Below, piece after piece: positions 1 through 9,886 of a stretch of DNA of 64,000 nucleotides. Each line of letters opens with the position of its first letter. The first letter of the stretch is position 1. The DNA comes from Pectobacterium carotovorum (GTDB lineage Bacteria; Pseudomonadota; Gammaproteobacteria; Enterobacterales; Enterobacteriaceae), in the NCBI RefSeq assembly GCF_900129615.1, contig NZ_FQWI01000007.1:124001-188000 (forward strand), written 5' to 3'. The translations under genes were made by a program, and so were the position numbers. The notes below the pieces were generated by a model. The model saw only the letters and a list, made by a program, of their open reading frames with translations, had not been told where the DNA came from and made no database searches.

Positions 1-2
1 AT

Positions 3-761
3 AGCTTCAGTACCGAGATGGTGGCTGCCTGGCAGAAAGAAGGGGTGAAAACCGACCTGATTCAGCGACTGGACAACAAGCTGCCCGGTTTATACTTCAT
101 TGAAACCGACGATAGCGGCGAGCGTACGTTCTACTATTGGCGTAATGATGCCGCTGCCCGCTACTGGCTGGACAGCCCGGAAGCAGAAAAAATCGGTCAA
201 TCACTGGCACAATTTGACTATCTCTACCTGAGCGGCATCAGCCTGGCGATTCTGAACGCCGAAAGCCGCCAGCGTCTCCTCGCCCTGCTGCGCGCCTGCC
301 GCGCCAACGGCGGTAAAGTAATTTTTGATAACAACTACCGTCCACGTCTGTGGCAGAGCAAGGAAGAAACGCAGCAGGCCTACACCGACATCCTGTCCTG
401 TACCGATATCGCTTTCCTGACACTGGATGATGAAGACATGCTGTGGGGCACGAAGCCGCTGGAAGCGGTGCTGGATCGGACGCACGGTTTGGGTGTTAAC
501 GAAGTGGTCATCAAACGCGGTGCCGATTCCTGCATCGTGTCAGAACGCGGGCAAGAGCTGGTTGATGTTCCCGCGATCAAATTGCCAAAAGAGAAAGTGG
601 TCGATACCACCGCTGCGGGCGACTCTTTCAGCGCAGGTTATCTGGCAGTGCGTCTGAACGGCGGCAGCACGCAGGAAGCCGCACAGCGCGGCCACCTGAC
701 GGCCAGCACGGTCATCCAATACCGTGGGGCAATTATCCCGCTTGAGGCAATGCCTGCGTAA
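3..761 (+). CDS. kdgK: 2-keto-3-deoxygluconate kinase, C-terminal part (cut by window start)
   Basis: PfkB-family sugar kinase that phosphorylates 2-keto-3-deoxygluconate, a cytoplasmic step in pectin and uronate breakdown, which fits a soft-rot pathogen. The reading frame is open to the left edge, so the true start lies outside the window; about 253 residues are present against roughly 310 for the full protein. The C-terminal PfkB signature is visible as DTTAAGDSFSAG, whose Asp is the catalytic base, followed by the usual helix. It converges on yhjJ and ends in a strong hairpin. In E. coli kdgK is also next to yhjJ, which supports the assignment. No frameshift is seen. Confidence 0.93.
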   Translation, partial: SFSTEMVAAWQKEGVKTDLIQRLDNKLPGLYFIETDDSGERTFYYWRNDAAARYWLDSPEAEKIGQSLAQFDYLYLSGISLAILNAESRQRLLALLRACRANGGKVIFDNNYRPRLWQSKEETQQAYTDILSCTDIAFLTLDDEDMLWGTKPLEAVLDRTHGLGVNEVVIKRGADSCIVSERGQELVDVPAIKLPKEKVVDTTAAGDSFSAGYLAVRLNGGSTQEAAQRGHLTASTVIQYRGAIIPLEAMPA

Positions 762-782
762 ACCGTACGTAGCGTGATAATA

Positions 783-815
783 AGTAAAGGCCGCAATCGC
801 GGCCTTTACTATTTT
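783..815 (+). terminator. Rho-independent terminator after kdgK (probably bidirectional)
   Basis: A perfect 12-bp inverted repeat (agtaaaggccgc / gcggcctttact) with a 4-base loop is followed by a short T-rich run. It lies between the converging kdgK and yhjJ genes and could serve both. Confidence 0.88.
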
Positions 816-842
816 CTGATTAAAGACTTACTGATTAATAAC

Positions 843-2360
843 TTACTGTGCAGCGGGCGCCGTTTCCTGCGGTTTCGTGCCTTCAGGAATGGCCCCTTCC
901 GGCGCAGCCGCCGCGGTGCTGGCAACAGGCTCGGCAGTTGGCGTCATAATCTGGTCGTAGGTTTCCTGCAACGCCTTCATATTCGCTTCCGGTTCACCGG
1001 GCTGTTGGATCAGCATCAGCGTCGTATCCTGTGCCAGCTGCTGGTGCAGTTCCTGATTCAGCATATCGAGCGTCAACGCAGACAGATAAGTCTGACGCAG
1101 CTTCTGATACTGCTCGGGAGCGATATCCACAACGCCATTCTGCTGGGAGCGCAGGCGCTGATCCATCAGGATGTCCGTGCTGGTACGCGCATAGGTCGCA
1201 AACAGCTTGTTCAGCTCGTCCGTCTTGCGTGCAATCAGTGCATCAAACTCTTGCTGTGTCAGCCCTTTTTCACGCAGCGTCGCTAGCTCACGCGCCATAA
1301 ACGTCACGCCCGGCTCAACAGCCTCGCTATTCGGTACATCCATATGGATTGCACACTGAGAACGGGTATAAAACACATTGCAGTCGAAGCGGAGGTTGTT
1401 GCTCTTCAGTGAGCTCTTCTCCAGCGCCTGTTGTAGGTGCCAGAACATCGCTTCCCGCGTCATATCGCCCAGCCAGTAGCGAACCAACGCCTGCGATTCA
1501 CGAATCGGGTGCCACGGGGCATCCCACATCAGCGACAGCGTATCCTGCTGGACGTTGTTATTCATCAGGCTGATCGCCTGCGGCGGTAGCGGGCTTAATG
1601 TCGGCAACGGCGCTGGCGCTTCACGTTTCCCTTCCAGCGGGGAGAAGACTTTCCCGACCTGCTCGATTACGCTGCGGTTATCCACATGACCAACGATGTA
1701 GAGCGTCATCGCATCTGGCGTGTACCAGGTTTTATAAAACTGCTGGAGCTGCTCGCCATTCAACGGCGGTTTGACATCCTGAGCAGGATCGTGCGCCAGC
1801 AGGGGTGAACCTTTCAGGCGATAGCGCCAGCTCGGATCTTGTGGGTTAACCGGAAAGGTTGCCACCTGATCGGGCACCTTCAACGCAGCCTGTAGGCTTT
1901 TTTCGTCGAACGTCATCTGCCCTGCGCTTTCCGAAAGCCACGTCAGCGCTTCCTTCAGCAGTTCAGGGCGATTATTCGGTAAGCTCAGGTTATACGATGT
2001 GAAGTCATACGAGACAATGACCGGAGGCAGGACGCGTGAGCTGTTAGCATCCTGCATCCACATAGAAGGCCGCTGGGCGGCAGACAGCTTATCGCCGGGC
2101 GCTAAGGCCAGACGGGGAAGAAAATGGGCAAAACCTACCTGCTGCGCGTTTTCCAGCAGCGACCCGGCATTAACAACCAGACGCAGCTCAACCCGATCGC
2201 CGGGGCGCTGTGGCGTGGTTAATAACTGCCAGGTAAAACCATTATCAAGCTTACCCTGCTGCCAGGCAGGATCGGGCTGTAGTGCTTCAGCCTGCACGCC
2301 GCTGCTGACCACGGCCAGCAACAAACCACCAACGAAAAGCGCCTTTTTGGTGCCCTGCAT
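843..2360 (-). CDS. yhjJ: M16-family periplasmic pseudo-peptidase YhjJ
   Basis: 505-residue member of the insulinase/M16 family with an N-terminal signal peptide ending near GVQA (residues about 20-24). Active M16 peptidases carry an HxxEH zinc motif; here the matching place reads HFLPR (residues 79-83), so the metal site is missing and the protein should not be a normal zinc protease. The E. coli YhjJ protein is degenerate in the same place as I remember it, so this is a family trait rather than a recent mutation. The C-terminal tail is Ala/Pro/Glu rich and probably disordered. Its position next to kdgK matches E. coli. The cellular role is unknown. Confidence 0.85.
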   Translation of the reverse strand: MQGTKKALFVGGLLLAVVSSGVQAEALQPDPAWQQGKLDNGFTWQLLTTPQRPGDRVELRLVVNAGSLLENAQQVGFAHFLPRLALAPGDKLSAAQRPSMWMQDANSSRVLPPVIVSYDFTSYNLSLPNNRPELLKEALTWLSESAGQMTFDEKSLQAALKVPDQVATFPVNPQDPSWRYRLKGSPLLAHDPAQDVKPPLNGEQLQQFYKTWYTPDAMTLYIVGHVDNRSVIEQVGKVFSPLEGKREAPAPLPTLSPLPPQAISLMNNNVQQDTLSLMWDAPWHPIRESQALVRYWLGDMTREAMFWHLQQALEKSSLKSNNLRFDCNVFYTRSQCAIHMDVPNSEAVEPGVTFMARELATLREKGLTQQEFDALIARKTDELNKLFATYARTSTDILMDQRLRSQQNGVVDIAPEQYQKLRQTYLSALTLDMLNQELHQQLAQDTTLMLIQQPGEPEANMKALQETYDQIMTPTAEPVASTAAAAPEGAIPEGTKPQETAPAAQ

Positions 2361-2639
2361 GTGAACCCCTACTAATAGCTATCCAACATAATAATGTGGT
2401 TATTGTTGATCATTATGGTGGCCTTGCGTCTGCCACCGCACACTCTCGTGGATATATTACGGAAAAAATTGAAGACGCGAAGTGTACCATTCCCTTAGAC
2501 CGCGCGCTTTTGTCTATGTCACTCCAGAAGACGAAATAATCTGCAAAAAAGGTAAAAATAGTCATATTTAACAATATTTTTACGTTTAATGGCGGGTAAG
2601 AAAAGGAAGGGAAACAGTTTGGTTCGACGTGTTGGCAGA

Positions 2640-2676
2640 CAAAAAAATTCCCCACGGGCGTTAGCGCCGTGGGGAA
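2640..2676 (-). terminator. Rho-independent terminator after dctA
   Basis: A 10-bp inverted repeat, ttccccacgg / ccgtggggaa, is followed on the minus strand by seven T residues, just downstream of dctA. Confidence 0.92.
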
Positions 2677-2719
2677 CTGATTTAGAAAACGATACCGGAA
2701 CGATGACTACACGTTGGAA

Positions 2720-4012
2720 TTATGACTGCGCAGTTGGTGTAGCTGCGTTATCATTCTTGTTGGTGCCAGACAGCTCAGCATCCAGTTTCTTCTCATCCAG
2801 CTCGCGGCAATATTTCGCGACCACGATGGTTGCCACACCGTTACCAATCAGGTTGGTCAACGCACGGGCTTCTGACATGAAGCGGTCAATACCCAGAATC
2901 AACGCCAGACCAGCAACTGGCAGGTGGCCTACGGCAGACAGCGTTGCCGCCAGCACGATGAATCCACTTCCCGTCACGCCCGCTGCGCCTTTAGAGGACA
3001 GCAACAGCACCACCAGCAGGGTAATCTGATGCCAGATATCCATGTGGCTGTTGGTCGCTTGAGCGATAAATACCGCGGCCATTGTCAGATAGATGGAGGT
3101 GCCATCCAGGTTGAACGAGTAGCCGGTAGGAATAACCAGACCCACGACCGATTTTTTACAACCGACCTTCTCCATCTTCTCCAGCATACGTGGCAGCACG
3201 GATTCAGAAGAGGATGTGCCCAGTACGATCAGCAATTCTTCACGGATGTAGCGGATGAATTTGAAGATACTGAAGCCCGTCGCTCTGGCAATACTGCCCA
3301 GCACCAGGAACACGAACAGCACACAGGTGATGTAGAAGCAGGCGATCAGCTGTCCCAGCTGCACCAGCGTACCGACACCATATTTACCGATGGTGAAGGC
3401 CATTGCACCGAATGCACCCAGCGGAGCCAGTTTCATGATCATGTTAATGACGCCGAAAATGACCTTGGAGAAGCTGTCGATCACATCAAAAATCACTTTG
3501 CCTTTTGGCCCTAAGCGGTGCAACGCAAAGCCGAACATCACAGCAAACAGCAGAACCTGCAAGATATTACCGCTGGCAAACGCACCGACCACACTCGCTG
3601 GAATCACGTCCATCAGGAACGGAATCAGACCCTGTTGCGAAGCCTGTTGGGTATAAACCGCCACCGCAGACGCATCAAGCGTACTTGGATCGATGTTCAT
3701 GCCCACACCAGGTTGCACCACGTTGACCACGACCAGGCCGATAATCAGCGCAATCGTACTCACGATTTCAAAATACAGCAGGGCGACCGCACCAGTACGA
3801 CCGACCGACTTCATACTTTCCATGCCTGCGATACCAGTTACTACCGTACAGAAGATAACCGGCGCAATAATCATTTTAATTAATTTAACAAACCCATCGC
3901 CCAGCGGCTTCATTTGCTCGCCAAGTTGGGGGTAGAAATGCCCCAACAGTATCCCTATTGTAATGGCGGCAAGAACTTGAAAATAAAGACTTTTAAAAAT
4001 TGATGTTTTCAT
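2720..4012 (-). CDS. dctA: C4-dicarboxylate:cation symporter DctA
   Basis: 430-residue DAACS-family inner-membrane carrier importing succinate, fumarate and malate with cations. The sequence shows several hydrophobic helices, the serine-rich re-entrant loop ([11 protein letters not shown], about residues 265-275) and the conserved NLDGT segment (near residue 300) of the substrate/cation site. Length matches the family. The start at 4012 has an AGGA-type ribosome site upstream. The roughly 320 bases upstream hold no gene and presumably carry the promoter. Organic acids are abundant in plant tissue, and two more di/tricarboxylate carriers occur further along this window. Confidence 0.95.
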   Translation of the reverse strand: MKTSIFKSLYFQVLAAITIGILLGHFYPQLGEQMKPLGDGFVKLIKMIIAPVIFCTVVTGIAGMESMKSVGRTGAVALLYFEIVSTIALIIGLVVVNVVQPGVGMNIDPSTLDASAVAVYTQQASQQGLIPFLMDVIPASVVGAFASGNILQVLLFAVMFGFALHRLGPKGKVIFDVIDSFSKVIFGVINMIMKLAPLGAFGAMAFTIGKYGVGTLVQLGQLIACFYITCVLFVFLVLGSIARATGFSIFKFIRYIREELLIVLGTSSSESVLPRMLEKMEKVGCKKSVVGLVIPTGYSFNLDGTSIYLTMAAVFIAQATNSHMDIWHQITLLVVLLLSSKGAAGVTGSGFIVLAATLSAVGHLPVAGLALILGIDRFMSEARALTNLIGNGVATIVVAKYCRELDEKKLDAELSGTNKNDNAATPTAQS

Positions 4013-4331
4013 ACATACGTCCTATGGTGGGGAAAACACAGGAGGGGAATAGGGTACGAAAATGCCGCCTGTGATTGCGCCGAAAAGTAACATTGCAATA
4101 ACAAGCTGAGAATGTTTTATAAGTTTAGTTTGTGAACGACAGGTTAAAAACAAGAGCTGAATCACGTCAGCAGGAATTATAAAGAAACATCAGTGCAATT
4201 TACTTGTAACAGATGCACATTTTTTCGGCAGAAGAGTGGCGTTGAAAAGCCCTCAAACCCCCGCCATACGGGGAATGCGCCTTTCAGGAAACCTATATAT
4301 AAAAAGTAACATTTGCGTTACCTATGAATAT
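4013..4331 (-). promoter_or_regulatory. Intergenic region upstream of dctA
   Basis: About 320 bases without a gene between dctA and the hmsP-like gene. It is AT-rich and presumably contains the dctA promoter, but I could not identify a convincing Crp or other operator by eye. No leftover of the missing EAL domain of the neighbouring gene was found here. Confidence 0.4.
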
Positions 4332-5516
4332 TCAGGAAGACACCGTGAGATGGTGAATCCCGCATTTTTTATCACGCCGTGCCAGCTGCATAGCAAAACG
4401 TGCCTGTGATAAAAGCAGCGCCGCCTCCTCGGGTCGAGGATCGGTAATGGTGAGGATACCCACACTGACAGCCCGCGCCGGCTGGGAGCCCGCAGGCAAA
4501 AAGGGTGAATTAATCGCCAGCATCACGTTTTGCGCCCAATCTTGCGCCTGTCCGGCGGATTGCAGCGGTTTCCCGATGATAGCGAACTCATCGCAGTCGA
4601 GACGCGCCAGATAGATGAGCTCTGCCTCGTTCTGTTCTTCAATCGCCGCGCTGAGCTGCTTCGCCAGCATGTCTACCTTGCCCTGCTTGCTGGCGGACGA
4701 ATCAAGCCCGAAAACCAGCAGACTGAACGGTGTGGCATCGGCCAGACGCTGTTCAAGGCGTCGCATGAAGTGCGCTTTGTCCGGCAGCCCCGCCCCTTCC
4801 GTTCCGGCAGAAAGCGACTGCGCCAGCAGTTGTTGATTGCGGTTATAGCTGCGTACCAGCGCGCCCAGCTCATCATCCTGATGCCAGGGCGGCAGCGTAA
4901 GTTGACGGTGGAGCATGTCGTCCGGCGGTAGATTCTGTAACTCGACAATAATCCCACGCAGCGGGTGTATCAGCAGGCGGTTAATGCACCAGGTAATGGC
5001 GATCGACATAATCAGCGCCAGCAGCAGATACGTCGCCAGCATGGTTGAAAAGGTGCTGACGATAAATTGATACATCCGGTAGGAATCCGCCTGCAAGACC
5101 AGATGCGCCAGCGGAGCCGAATACTGCGTCTGTGGCGGTGAATAAAGCGGAATAGAGATACGGATCGGCAGCTTAAAGACCCGTGCGATCCAGTCTGGCA
5201 CCGGACGCTCTTTCGGGAAATTCGCGTGCAGCGTCTGGAAATCATCCGGCAGCAGCACATCTGCCCGGCTCAGAAAAGCAACCGGTAATAAACTGTCCAG
5301 AATATTGCCCGCCCGCTGCACTTCCCCTTGTAACACCGCATCCGTCAGCGGTTGGCGCACGGAATACGCGATGCTCTCCAACTGCTTGGCATAATCTTCA
5401 CGGCGCTGATGAACGAAGTGAAAGAGCTGTATGACGATAAACAGACTGATCGTCACCAGTGCCACGGCGGACACGGCTGTCATCTGTTTAATCGTTAATG
5501 AACGTCTGAGCCGCAA
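4332..5516 (-). CDS. HmsP/PdeK-like membrane protein with degenerate GGDEF and no EAL domain
   Basis: 394-residue inner-membrane protein. Residues about 12-34 and 150-177 are membrane helices flanking a periplasmic domain; a HAMP-like linker follows, then a GGDEF-family domain (about 245-390). The signature reads LDCDEF instead of GGDEF, so cyclase activity is unlikely. The protein stops right after this domain. The homologous HmsP/PdeK (YhjK) proteins are about 650 residues and end in an EAL phosphodiesterase domain, absent here. Position beside dctA and the bcs genes matches pdeK of E. coli. It may act as a c-di-GMP or protein-binding regulator of cellulose synthesis; that is inference. Confidence 0.8.
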   Translation of the reverse strand: MRLRRSLTIKQMTAVSAVALVTISLFIVIQLFHFVHQRREDYAKQLESIAYSVRQPLTDAVLQGEVQRAGNILDSLLPVAFLSRADVLLPDDFQTLHANFPKERPVPDWIARVFKLPIRISIPLYSPPQTQYSAPLAHLVLQADSYRMYQFIVSTFSTMLATYLLLALIMSIAITWCINRLLIHPLRGIIVELQNLPPDDMLHRQLTLPPWHQDDELGALVRSYNRNQQLLAQSLSAGTEGAGLPDKAHFMRRLEQRLADATPFSLLVFGLDSSASKQGKVDMLAKQLSAAIEEQNEAELIYLARLDCDEFAIIGKPLQSAGQAQDWAQNVMLAINSPFLPAGSQPARAVSVGILTITDPRPEEAALLLSQARFAMQLARRDKKCGIHHLTVSS

Positions 5517-5851
5517 GCGCTTTCTCCGTCAACCTTTTATGCAGACCTGAATACCTGGCCCACCAAACCACAAACAGGTGAGCAATATACAACGCGAAAA
5601 ATGCGCACGCGTTACACACAGCAACGCGATTTACACGCGGCAAATAGTATAAGGCAGCTTATCGCCGCCTTAACGCTGTTTTCTGCTGATGTTCGGGGGA
5701 TTTCATCTTAATCCTAGGCTACGTTTGGCAACAGCGGTAACGCGGCCTCAGAATAGGGGATATCCCCTGCATAAGCTAGCGCGGTCATTCGGGGAACAGA
5801 CAAGGGAATCAGGCAGGATTCTCGCCTGCCCGATAACGTGATGGGATGACG
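5517..5851. other. Intergenic region between hmsP-like gene and bcsG
   Basis: About 335 bases with no supported gene. It holds the presumed promoter of the hmsP-like gene and, at 5809-5832, a GC-rich inverted repeat (ggcagg / cctgcc) just past bcsG that could end the bcsEFG transcript, although it lacks a clear T-run. Confidence 0.4.
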
Positions 5852-7513
5852 TTATTGCGGGTAAGGCACCCAGTCTCCGCCGTTCAGGCGAATGTAAGGT
5901 TTTCCCTGATATTGCATCACGATCGCGTTCTCATTTTCCGAGATCGCTTCCGTTTGCGGCAGTGCGTTCGTCAGCGTTTGCCAGTCGACAGAAGGCGCGG
6001 TGAACACCTTGCCGTCCACCATCCGAGCAACCAGTTCTGAAATCGCCAGATAGCTGCTCGGCGACGTAATCTCCAGCGCGTCACCCTGATGCGGTGCCTG
6101 TAGGCCAAACAGTTTCACACCGACCGGAATATGCGTGATGCTCGGGCTAGGAATATCGCGCAGCCCGGACATTTGCATTTTATCCCCAGCCAGCGCCGCG
6201 CCGTGCTCCGGCACCACAATCACCATGACTTTGCGGCCGGATTTTTGCAACTCGTCAAAAAACGTATCCAGTTGGTCAAACAGCGTTTTCGCGCGTGGTG
6301 CATAGTCTGCCGACTGGTTCGTACCCACAAAGCGGTTACCGTCATGGAGTGGAATCAGGTTAAAGAAGGTCGCGTTACGCGTCGTCGCCGCTTTACCCCG
6401 TTCGCCCAACCAGCGATTTAACAGCTCCAGATCGTTATAAATTGGCTCGCCGTCGAACGACGTAATCTGGTGACTGATGCCCTCCTGCGACAGCATCGGG
6501 ATCTGAATATCGCCCTCTTCACGCACCTCACGCAGGTAATTCCCAAAGACGCCGGAATGGTCGAGCATCAGTTGCTCTTCAAAGCCCAGCTTCACCAGAT
6601 TACTGAACAGGTAACACTGCTGGTTCACTGGCTGATACAAATCGGTGTGGGACTGCTGGCCGCAGCTTGCGCGCAGCAGGCGAATGGATGCAGGCCCGCT
6701 ATACGCAGTGGCAGAGTTAAACTCACGGAACAGGATATCGAACTTCTTCCACAGCGGATGGTTTTCCAACTGCGCCACTTCCAGATCCGACCATGACAGC
6801 GAACAGATATTGATAATCAGCAGGTCAAAAGGCTGCGCATCCTGCGGCAATGTAGCCGGGAATGCCGTGGTTCGTGCTTTTTCTCGTGTATAAAACTGGT
6901 CCAGATAAGCCGTCAGGTTCGCGTTCGTTGGCGGTAAGGTGGCCTCGGGTAACGCAGCGTCTCCGCCCGTTGGGGACGACGCCGCTGACGATGTTGATGC
7001 CGTTGATATCGCTGGCATCAGCGATACCGCCGGGCCCGCCAGATTGACGATGTTTAACCACGCCAGCGCCGCTACGGTAAACACCGTAATACGAATCCAC
7101 TGCGCGAAGAACAGATAGGCCACGATAATGACCGCCGCCGCCCCAACCATTTGCCAGTTAATAAAGCGATTGAACAGCTCCAGCAAATAGGCAGCGCTAA
7201 AGCCCGCAACCTGTGACCCCTGACTGAGAATACTGTTGATGCCCGGCAGCCAGGTATCGTGGTAAAACAGCCCGATACCGAGCGGGATGGCGATAATATG
7301 ACGCCAGCGGTGCAGCGTAACGTTGGGAATCGGGAACAGCAAAAACGCCAGAAACACCAGATTAAGCAGCGGATGAAAATTCAGGTAGCCAAACCATAAC
7401 AGGGCAAATTTCAGCAAGAAATACACATTCCAGGCACCGAGCCCACGCCAGTAGCGCCAGATATTCTGCTGTTGTTGCGTATGCGGTTGCTGCTTACGTG
7501 ATTTGTCGTCCAT
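5852..7513 (-). CDS. bcsG: Cellulose phosphoethanolamine transferase BcsG
   Basis: About 553 residues. The N-terminal half has several membrane helices; the periplasmic C-terminal half is an alkaline-phosphatase-fold transferase that moves phosphoethanolamine from phospholipid to the exported cellulose chain. The YSGPAS segment holds the probable nucleophile Ser, and the VPEHG segment the metal-binding residues. The frame is open further upstream, but the ATG at 7513 (MDDKSRKQQ) is preferred: it lies 1 base after the bcsF stop, as expected in an operon. Third gene of bcsEFG. Its presence predicts modified cellulose. Confidence 0.93.
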   Translation of the reverse strand: MDDKSRKQQPHTQQQQNIWRYWRGLGAWNVYFLLKFALLWFGYLNFHPLLNLVFLAFLLFPIPNVTLHRWRHIIAIPLGIGLFYHDTWLPGINSILSQGSQVAGFSAAYLLELFNRFINWQMVGAAAVIIVAYLFFAQWIRITVFTVAALAWLNIVNLAGPAVSLMPAISTASTSSAASSPTGGDAALPEATLPPTNANLTAYLDQFYTREKARTTAFPATLPQDAQPFDLLIINICSLSWSDLEVAQLENHPLWKKFDILFREFNSATAYSGPASIRLLRASCGQQSHTDLYQPVNQQCYLFSNLVKLGFEEQLMLDHSGVFGNYLREVREEGDIQIPMLSQEGISHQITSFDGEPIYNDLELLNRWLGERGKAATTRNATFFNLIPLHDGNRFVGTNQSADYAPRAKTLFDQLDTFFDELQKSGRKVMVIVVPEHGAALAGDKMQMSGLRDIPSPSITHIPVGVKLFGLQAPHQGDALEITSPSSYLAISELVARMVDGKVFTAPSVDWQTLTNALPQTEAISENENAIVMQYQGKPYIRLNGGDWVPYPQ

Positions 7514-7514
7514 T

Positions 7515-7733
7515 TTATTTTTTAGTCTCTGCTGAAGTCGGCTGGGTTGAGACCGTCTTTGTTGAAGAAGAACTACGCATCCAGACACTCGCAGGCTTCA
7601 GGTAGCGCGGTGACAACAGCCTGTTTTTCCAATACTGAAGCCAGTGGGGAATCACACGGTGCGCCAGGTAGCCAAGCGTAAAAAAGATGACCGCGCTCAA
7701 CAACACCAGTTGAACGATATCAATCAGGTTCAT
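7515..7733 (-). CDS. bcsF: Small membrane protein BcsF
   Basis: 72 residues with one N-terminal membrane helix (about residues 5-25) and a basic cytosolic part, as in BcsF, which docks BcsE at the synthase and helps BcsG. The start overlaps the end of bcsE by 4 bases, and the stop lies 1 base before bcsG, so the three genes are translationally coupled. It is slightly longer than the roughly 63 residues usual for the family, with a Ser/Thr-rich tail. Confidence 0.87.
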   Translation of the reverse strand: MNLIDIVQLVLLSAVIFFTLGYLAHRVIPHWLQYWKNRLLSPRYLKPASVWMRSSSSTKTVSTQPTSAETKK

Positions 7734-9334
7734 GACAGTTCTCCCGGTGCGCGGGCCCGTAAATTGGAACCCAATAGATCGGATTCCAGTAAATTAATAG
7801 CAACAGGCTCACGCCGCGGCGTCTGGCTACGCGGTGCCGATTCGGCCTGCTGCAAGTGGACATAATCGTTAATCTGCCGCTCCTGCTCCAGCGTATCGTC
7901 CTGCACCAGCGATTTAACTTCTGCCAGAATCTGTAAGTCTTGTGACCAGACAATCCGATTGCTGAACGCTTCATCCACCGGCAGACGGAAAATAGATTTC
8001 AGCGCGATATCCAGCTCATTCAGACGGCAGTTGGACAGGAACAAAAACAGGCGACCCTGCGCGATCGTGACGACATCACCAAAGCGTCGCAGCGTGCACA
8101 GCGTCAACGCCTGCGCCGCCCGTACGCCCGGCACGGGGCGCAATGCGATCAGCACGCCCTTACTGCCTTCCGGCATCAGCGTGCTATCAATCAACATCTG
8201 CACAGACTGCCGAAATGTCTCAGGAGGCTGGTAGCCCTTAATCTGTAGCGGCCGCATGGTAGTCAGCAAGACTTCGACATCGACAGGAACGTGTTTAGTA
8301 AAGCGCTGCCCCTGCACGCTTTCAATCCGCGTCAGGAAACGGGATAGCGGTTCTGAATGCGAGACAATAATATTCGCGCCACATGCCAATAGCAGGCGCT
8401 CGTCGCTGGCACGCAGACAAGGCTTCATTTCCCGCACCACAATCTTCAGCAATTCACCACGCTGCCGCCGCAGGCTATGAACCTGTTTAACGAGCGTATC
8501 CACCTGACTGGTTTGATTGAGCGCAAAAACGAGGGTAGCCGAGTTCGTCAGCATGCCGGTTTGTACCAAAATGGCGTTGTCGTCGAGTAGCTGCCAGTTT
8601 TCTGACAGCGCAGGCGCGCCTTCCATCACGCTCTTTTCCATCAAGAACAGCCCATCATCATCCAGAGACGGCGTGAGGGTTAGCTCCTCTTCCTTCAGCA
8701 TGTGCCACCCGTCACTGTCGGATTGCAGCATCTGCACCTTATTCGCCCGTACGCCTCTTTCCGTTGCCCACCATGACACCAGATACTGCGCGCGATCCTG
8801 TTGCCATTGCAGGCTAGACAAACCGTAGAGCCCGCGATGTTGAGAAATCAGCATATTCCTCAAGCGGGTGACGCCGCTGCTGTGGCTAATAACCACCAGC
8901 GTACACTGGCGTTGATGCAGCCATGCCGCCGTATCATCCACCCAACGCTGGAGCCTTTCCGGCGAAATATCCCGCCACAGGCTGGCCGGAGCATAAAGCA
9001 CCAATAGACGGTTTTTGGGGCGCAATGCACGCATTAAATCATCGGTTAAATTCAGCAACGCGGCTTTATTTTCCGGCAGTGCATAGCAAGATAATTGTTT
9101 TGTTTCGGTAGTATTACGTTCTGTCGTAAACAATGCCGTCAGAAGAGGATCAGATCTTTCCCCACAGCCTATTAACGCCACTCTCACGTCGTTATTTTGG
9201 CTGTGTATGACTTGTTGGCAAAATAATGCGGCATCAACCTGTCGGTCAATATTCACCCAATAAAAGCCAGCCTGCTGGAGCGTAGCCAGCTCATCCCAAA
9301 GGTCACGAATACCTAATGAAAAGTTCTGCTTCAT
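7730..9334 (-). CDS. bcsE: c-di-GMP-binding cellulose regulator BcsE
   Basis: 534-residue cytoplasmic protein of the BcsE family, which binds c-di-GMP and is needed for full cellulose output. An RxGD-type I-site is visible as RFGD in TLCTLRRFGDVV (residues about 410-420), matching the GIL domain's ligand motif. The N-terminal region resembles the degenerate receiver/NTPase-like domains of the family. First gene of the minus-strand bcsEFG operon, divergent from bcsRQABZC across a shared regulatory region. Confidence 0.92.
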   Translation of the reverse strand: MKQNFSLGIRDLWDELATLQQAGFYWVNIDRQVDAALFCQQVIHSQNNDVRVALIGCGERSDPLLTALFTTERNTTETKQLSCYALPENKAALLNLTDDLMRALRPKNRLLVLYAPASLWRDISPERLQRWVDDTAAWLHQRQCTLVVISHSSGVTRLRNMLISQHRGLYGLSSLQWQQDRAQYLVSWWATERGVRANKVQMLQSDSDGWHMLKEEELTLTPSLDDDGLFLMEKSVMEGAPALSENWQLLDDNAILVQTGMLTNSATLVFALNQTSQVDTLVKQVHSLRRQRGELLKIVVREMKPCLRASDERLLLACGANIIVSHSEPLSRFLTRIESVQGQRFTKHVPVDVEVLLTTMRPLQIKGYQPPETFRQSVQMLIDSTLMPEGSKGVLIALRPVPGVRAAQALTLCTLRRFGDVVTIAQGRLFLFLSNCRLNELDIALKSIFRLPVDEAFSNRIVWSQDLQILAEVKSLVQDDTLEQERQINDYVHLQQAESAPRSQTPRREPVAINLLESDLLGSNLRARAPGELS

Positions 9335-9674
9335 AGACTGATTTCTTTTCCGTTAATGGCGGCATTCCACCTTAAATATACAGTCAAAATAAACTCTAGC
9401 AGCCCCTTGCGGGATCACAACTGTCCGCTATGAATTATTCCTATCCCTTGATAAATCACCTCATTACTATTTTTGGCTATTCACATTGCAATCGCGAATT
9501 CATTGCTATAGTTAATTGGCACACCTGACTACATATAAAAGACAGCAGAGGCGTACACCTTCATCTACCAGACTGTCTGTTGTGGATGCAGTAAAAGAAC
9601 CACTACATCTGCCATTCAGATGTTTCCCTTTATCGATCTCAATGATAACGGATAGCCTATTTCAGAGGCATGGA
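9335..9674. promoter_or_regulatory. Divergent promoter region bcsE / bcsR
   Basis: About 340 bases separate the two cellulose operons and must hold both promoters. On the plus strand ttgcaa (9486) and tatagt (9507) resemble -35 and -10 boxes, but the spacing is 15 bases, so this is weak. No operator was recognised. Confidence 0.45.
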
Positions 9675-9884
9675 ATGAATAACGAACCGAATCGTATAGA
9701 TGCCAGCGCACGCGTCGATTTAACCGAGGATGCAAGAACCGATGACGACCTACGGGTTCTTAGTCAGGCTTTCTCTTTACCTGAAATAAACTATATCGAT
9801 ATCACCCGTCAGGCGCGTCTGAGCCAAATGATGGCTCGCTGGCCGCTACTGGATGAATTAAAAGAACCGGCCGGGAGCGACTGA
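9675..9884 (+). CDS. bcsR: Cellulose synthase accessory protein BcsR
   Basis: 69-residue protein of the BcsR (YhjR) family, which stabilises BcsQ and helps assemble the synthase complex. The frame runs upstream to 9516, but the ATG at 9675 gives the normal family length and has an AGAGG ribosome site about 6 bases before it. The C-terminal segment DITRQARLSQMMARWPLL is the conserved part. It ends 2 bases before bcsQ, so the two are co-translated. Confidence 0.88.
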   Translation: MNNEPNRIDASARVDLTEDARTDDDLRVLSQAFSLPEINYIDITRQARLSQMMARWPLLDELKEPAGSD

Positions 9885-9886
9885 CG

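Noticed and set aside
9516-9674. Upstream extension of bcsR
   Set aside because: No family similarity before 9675, and the ribosome site fits 9675.
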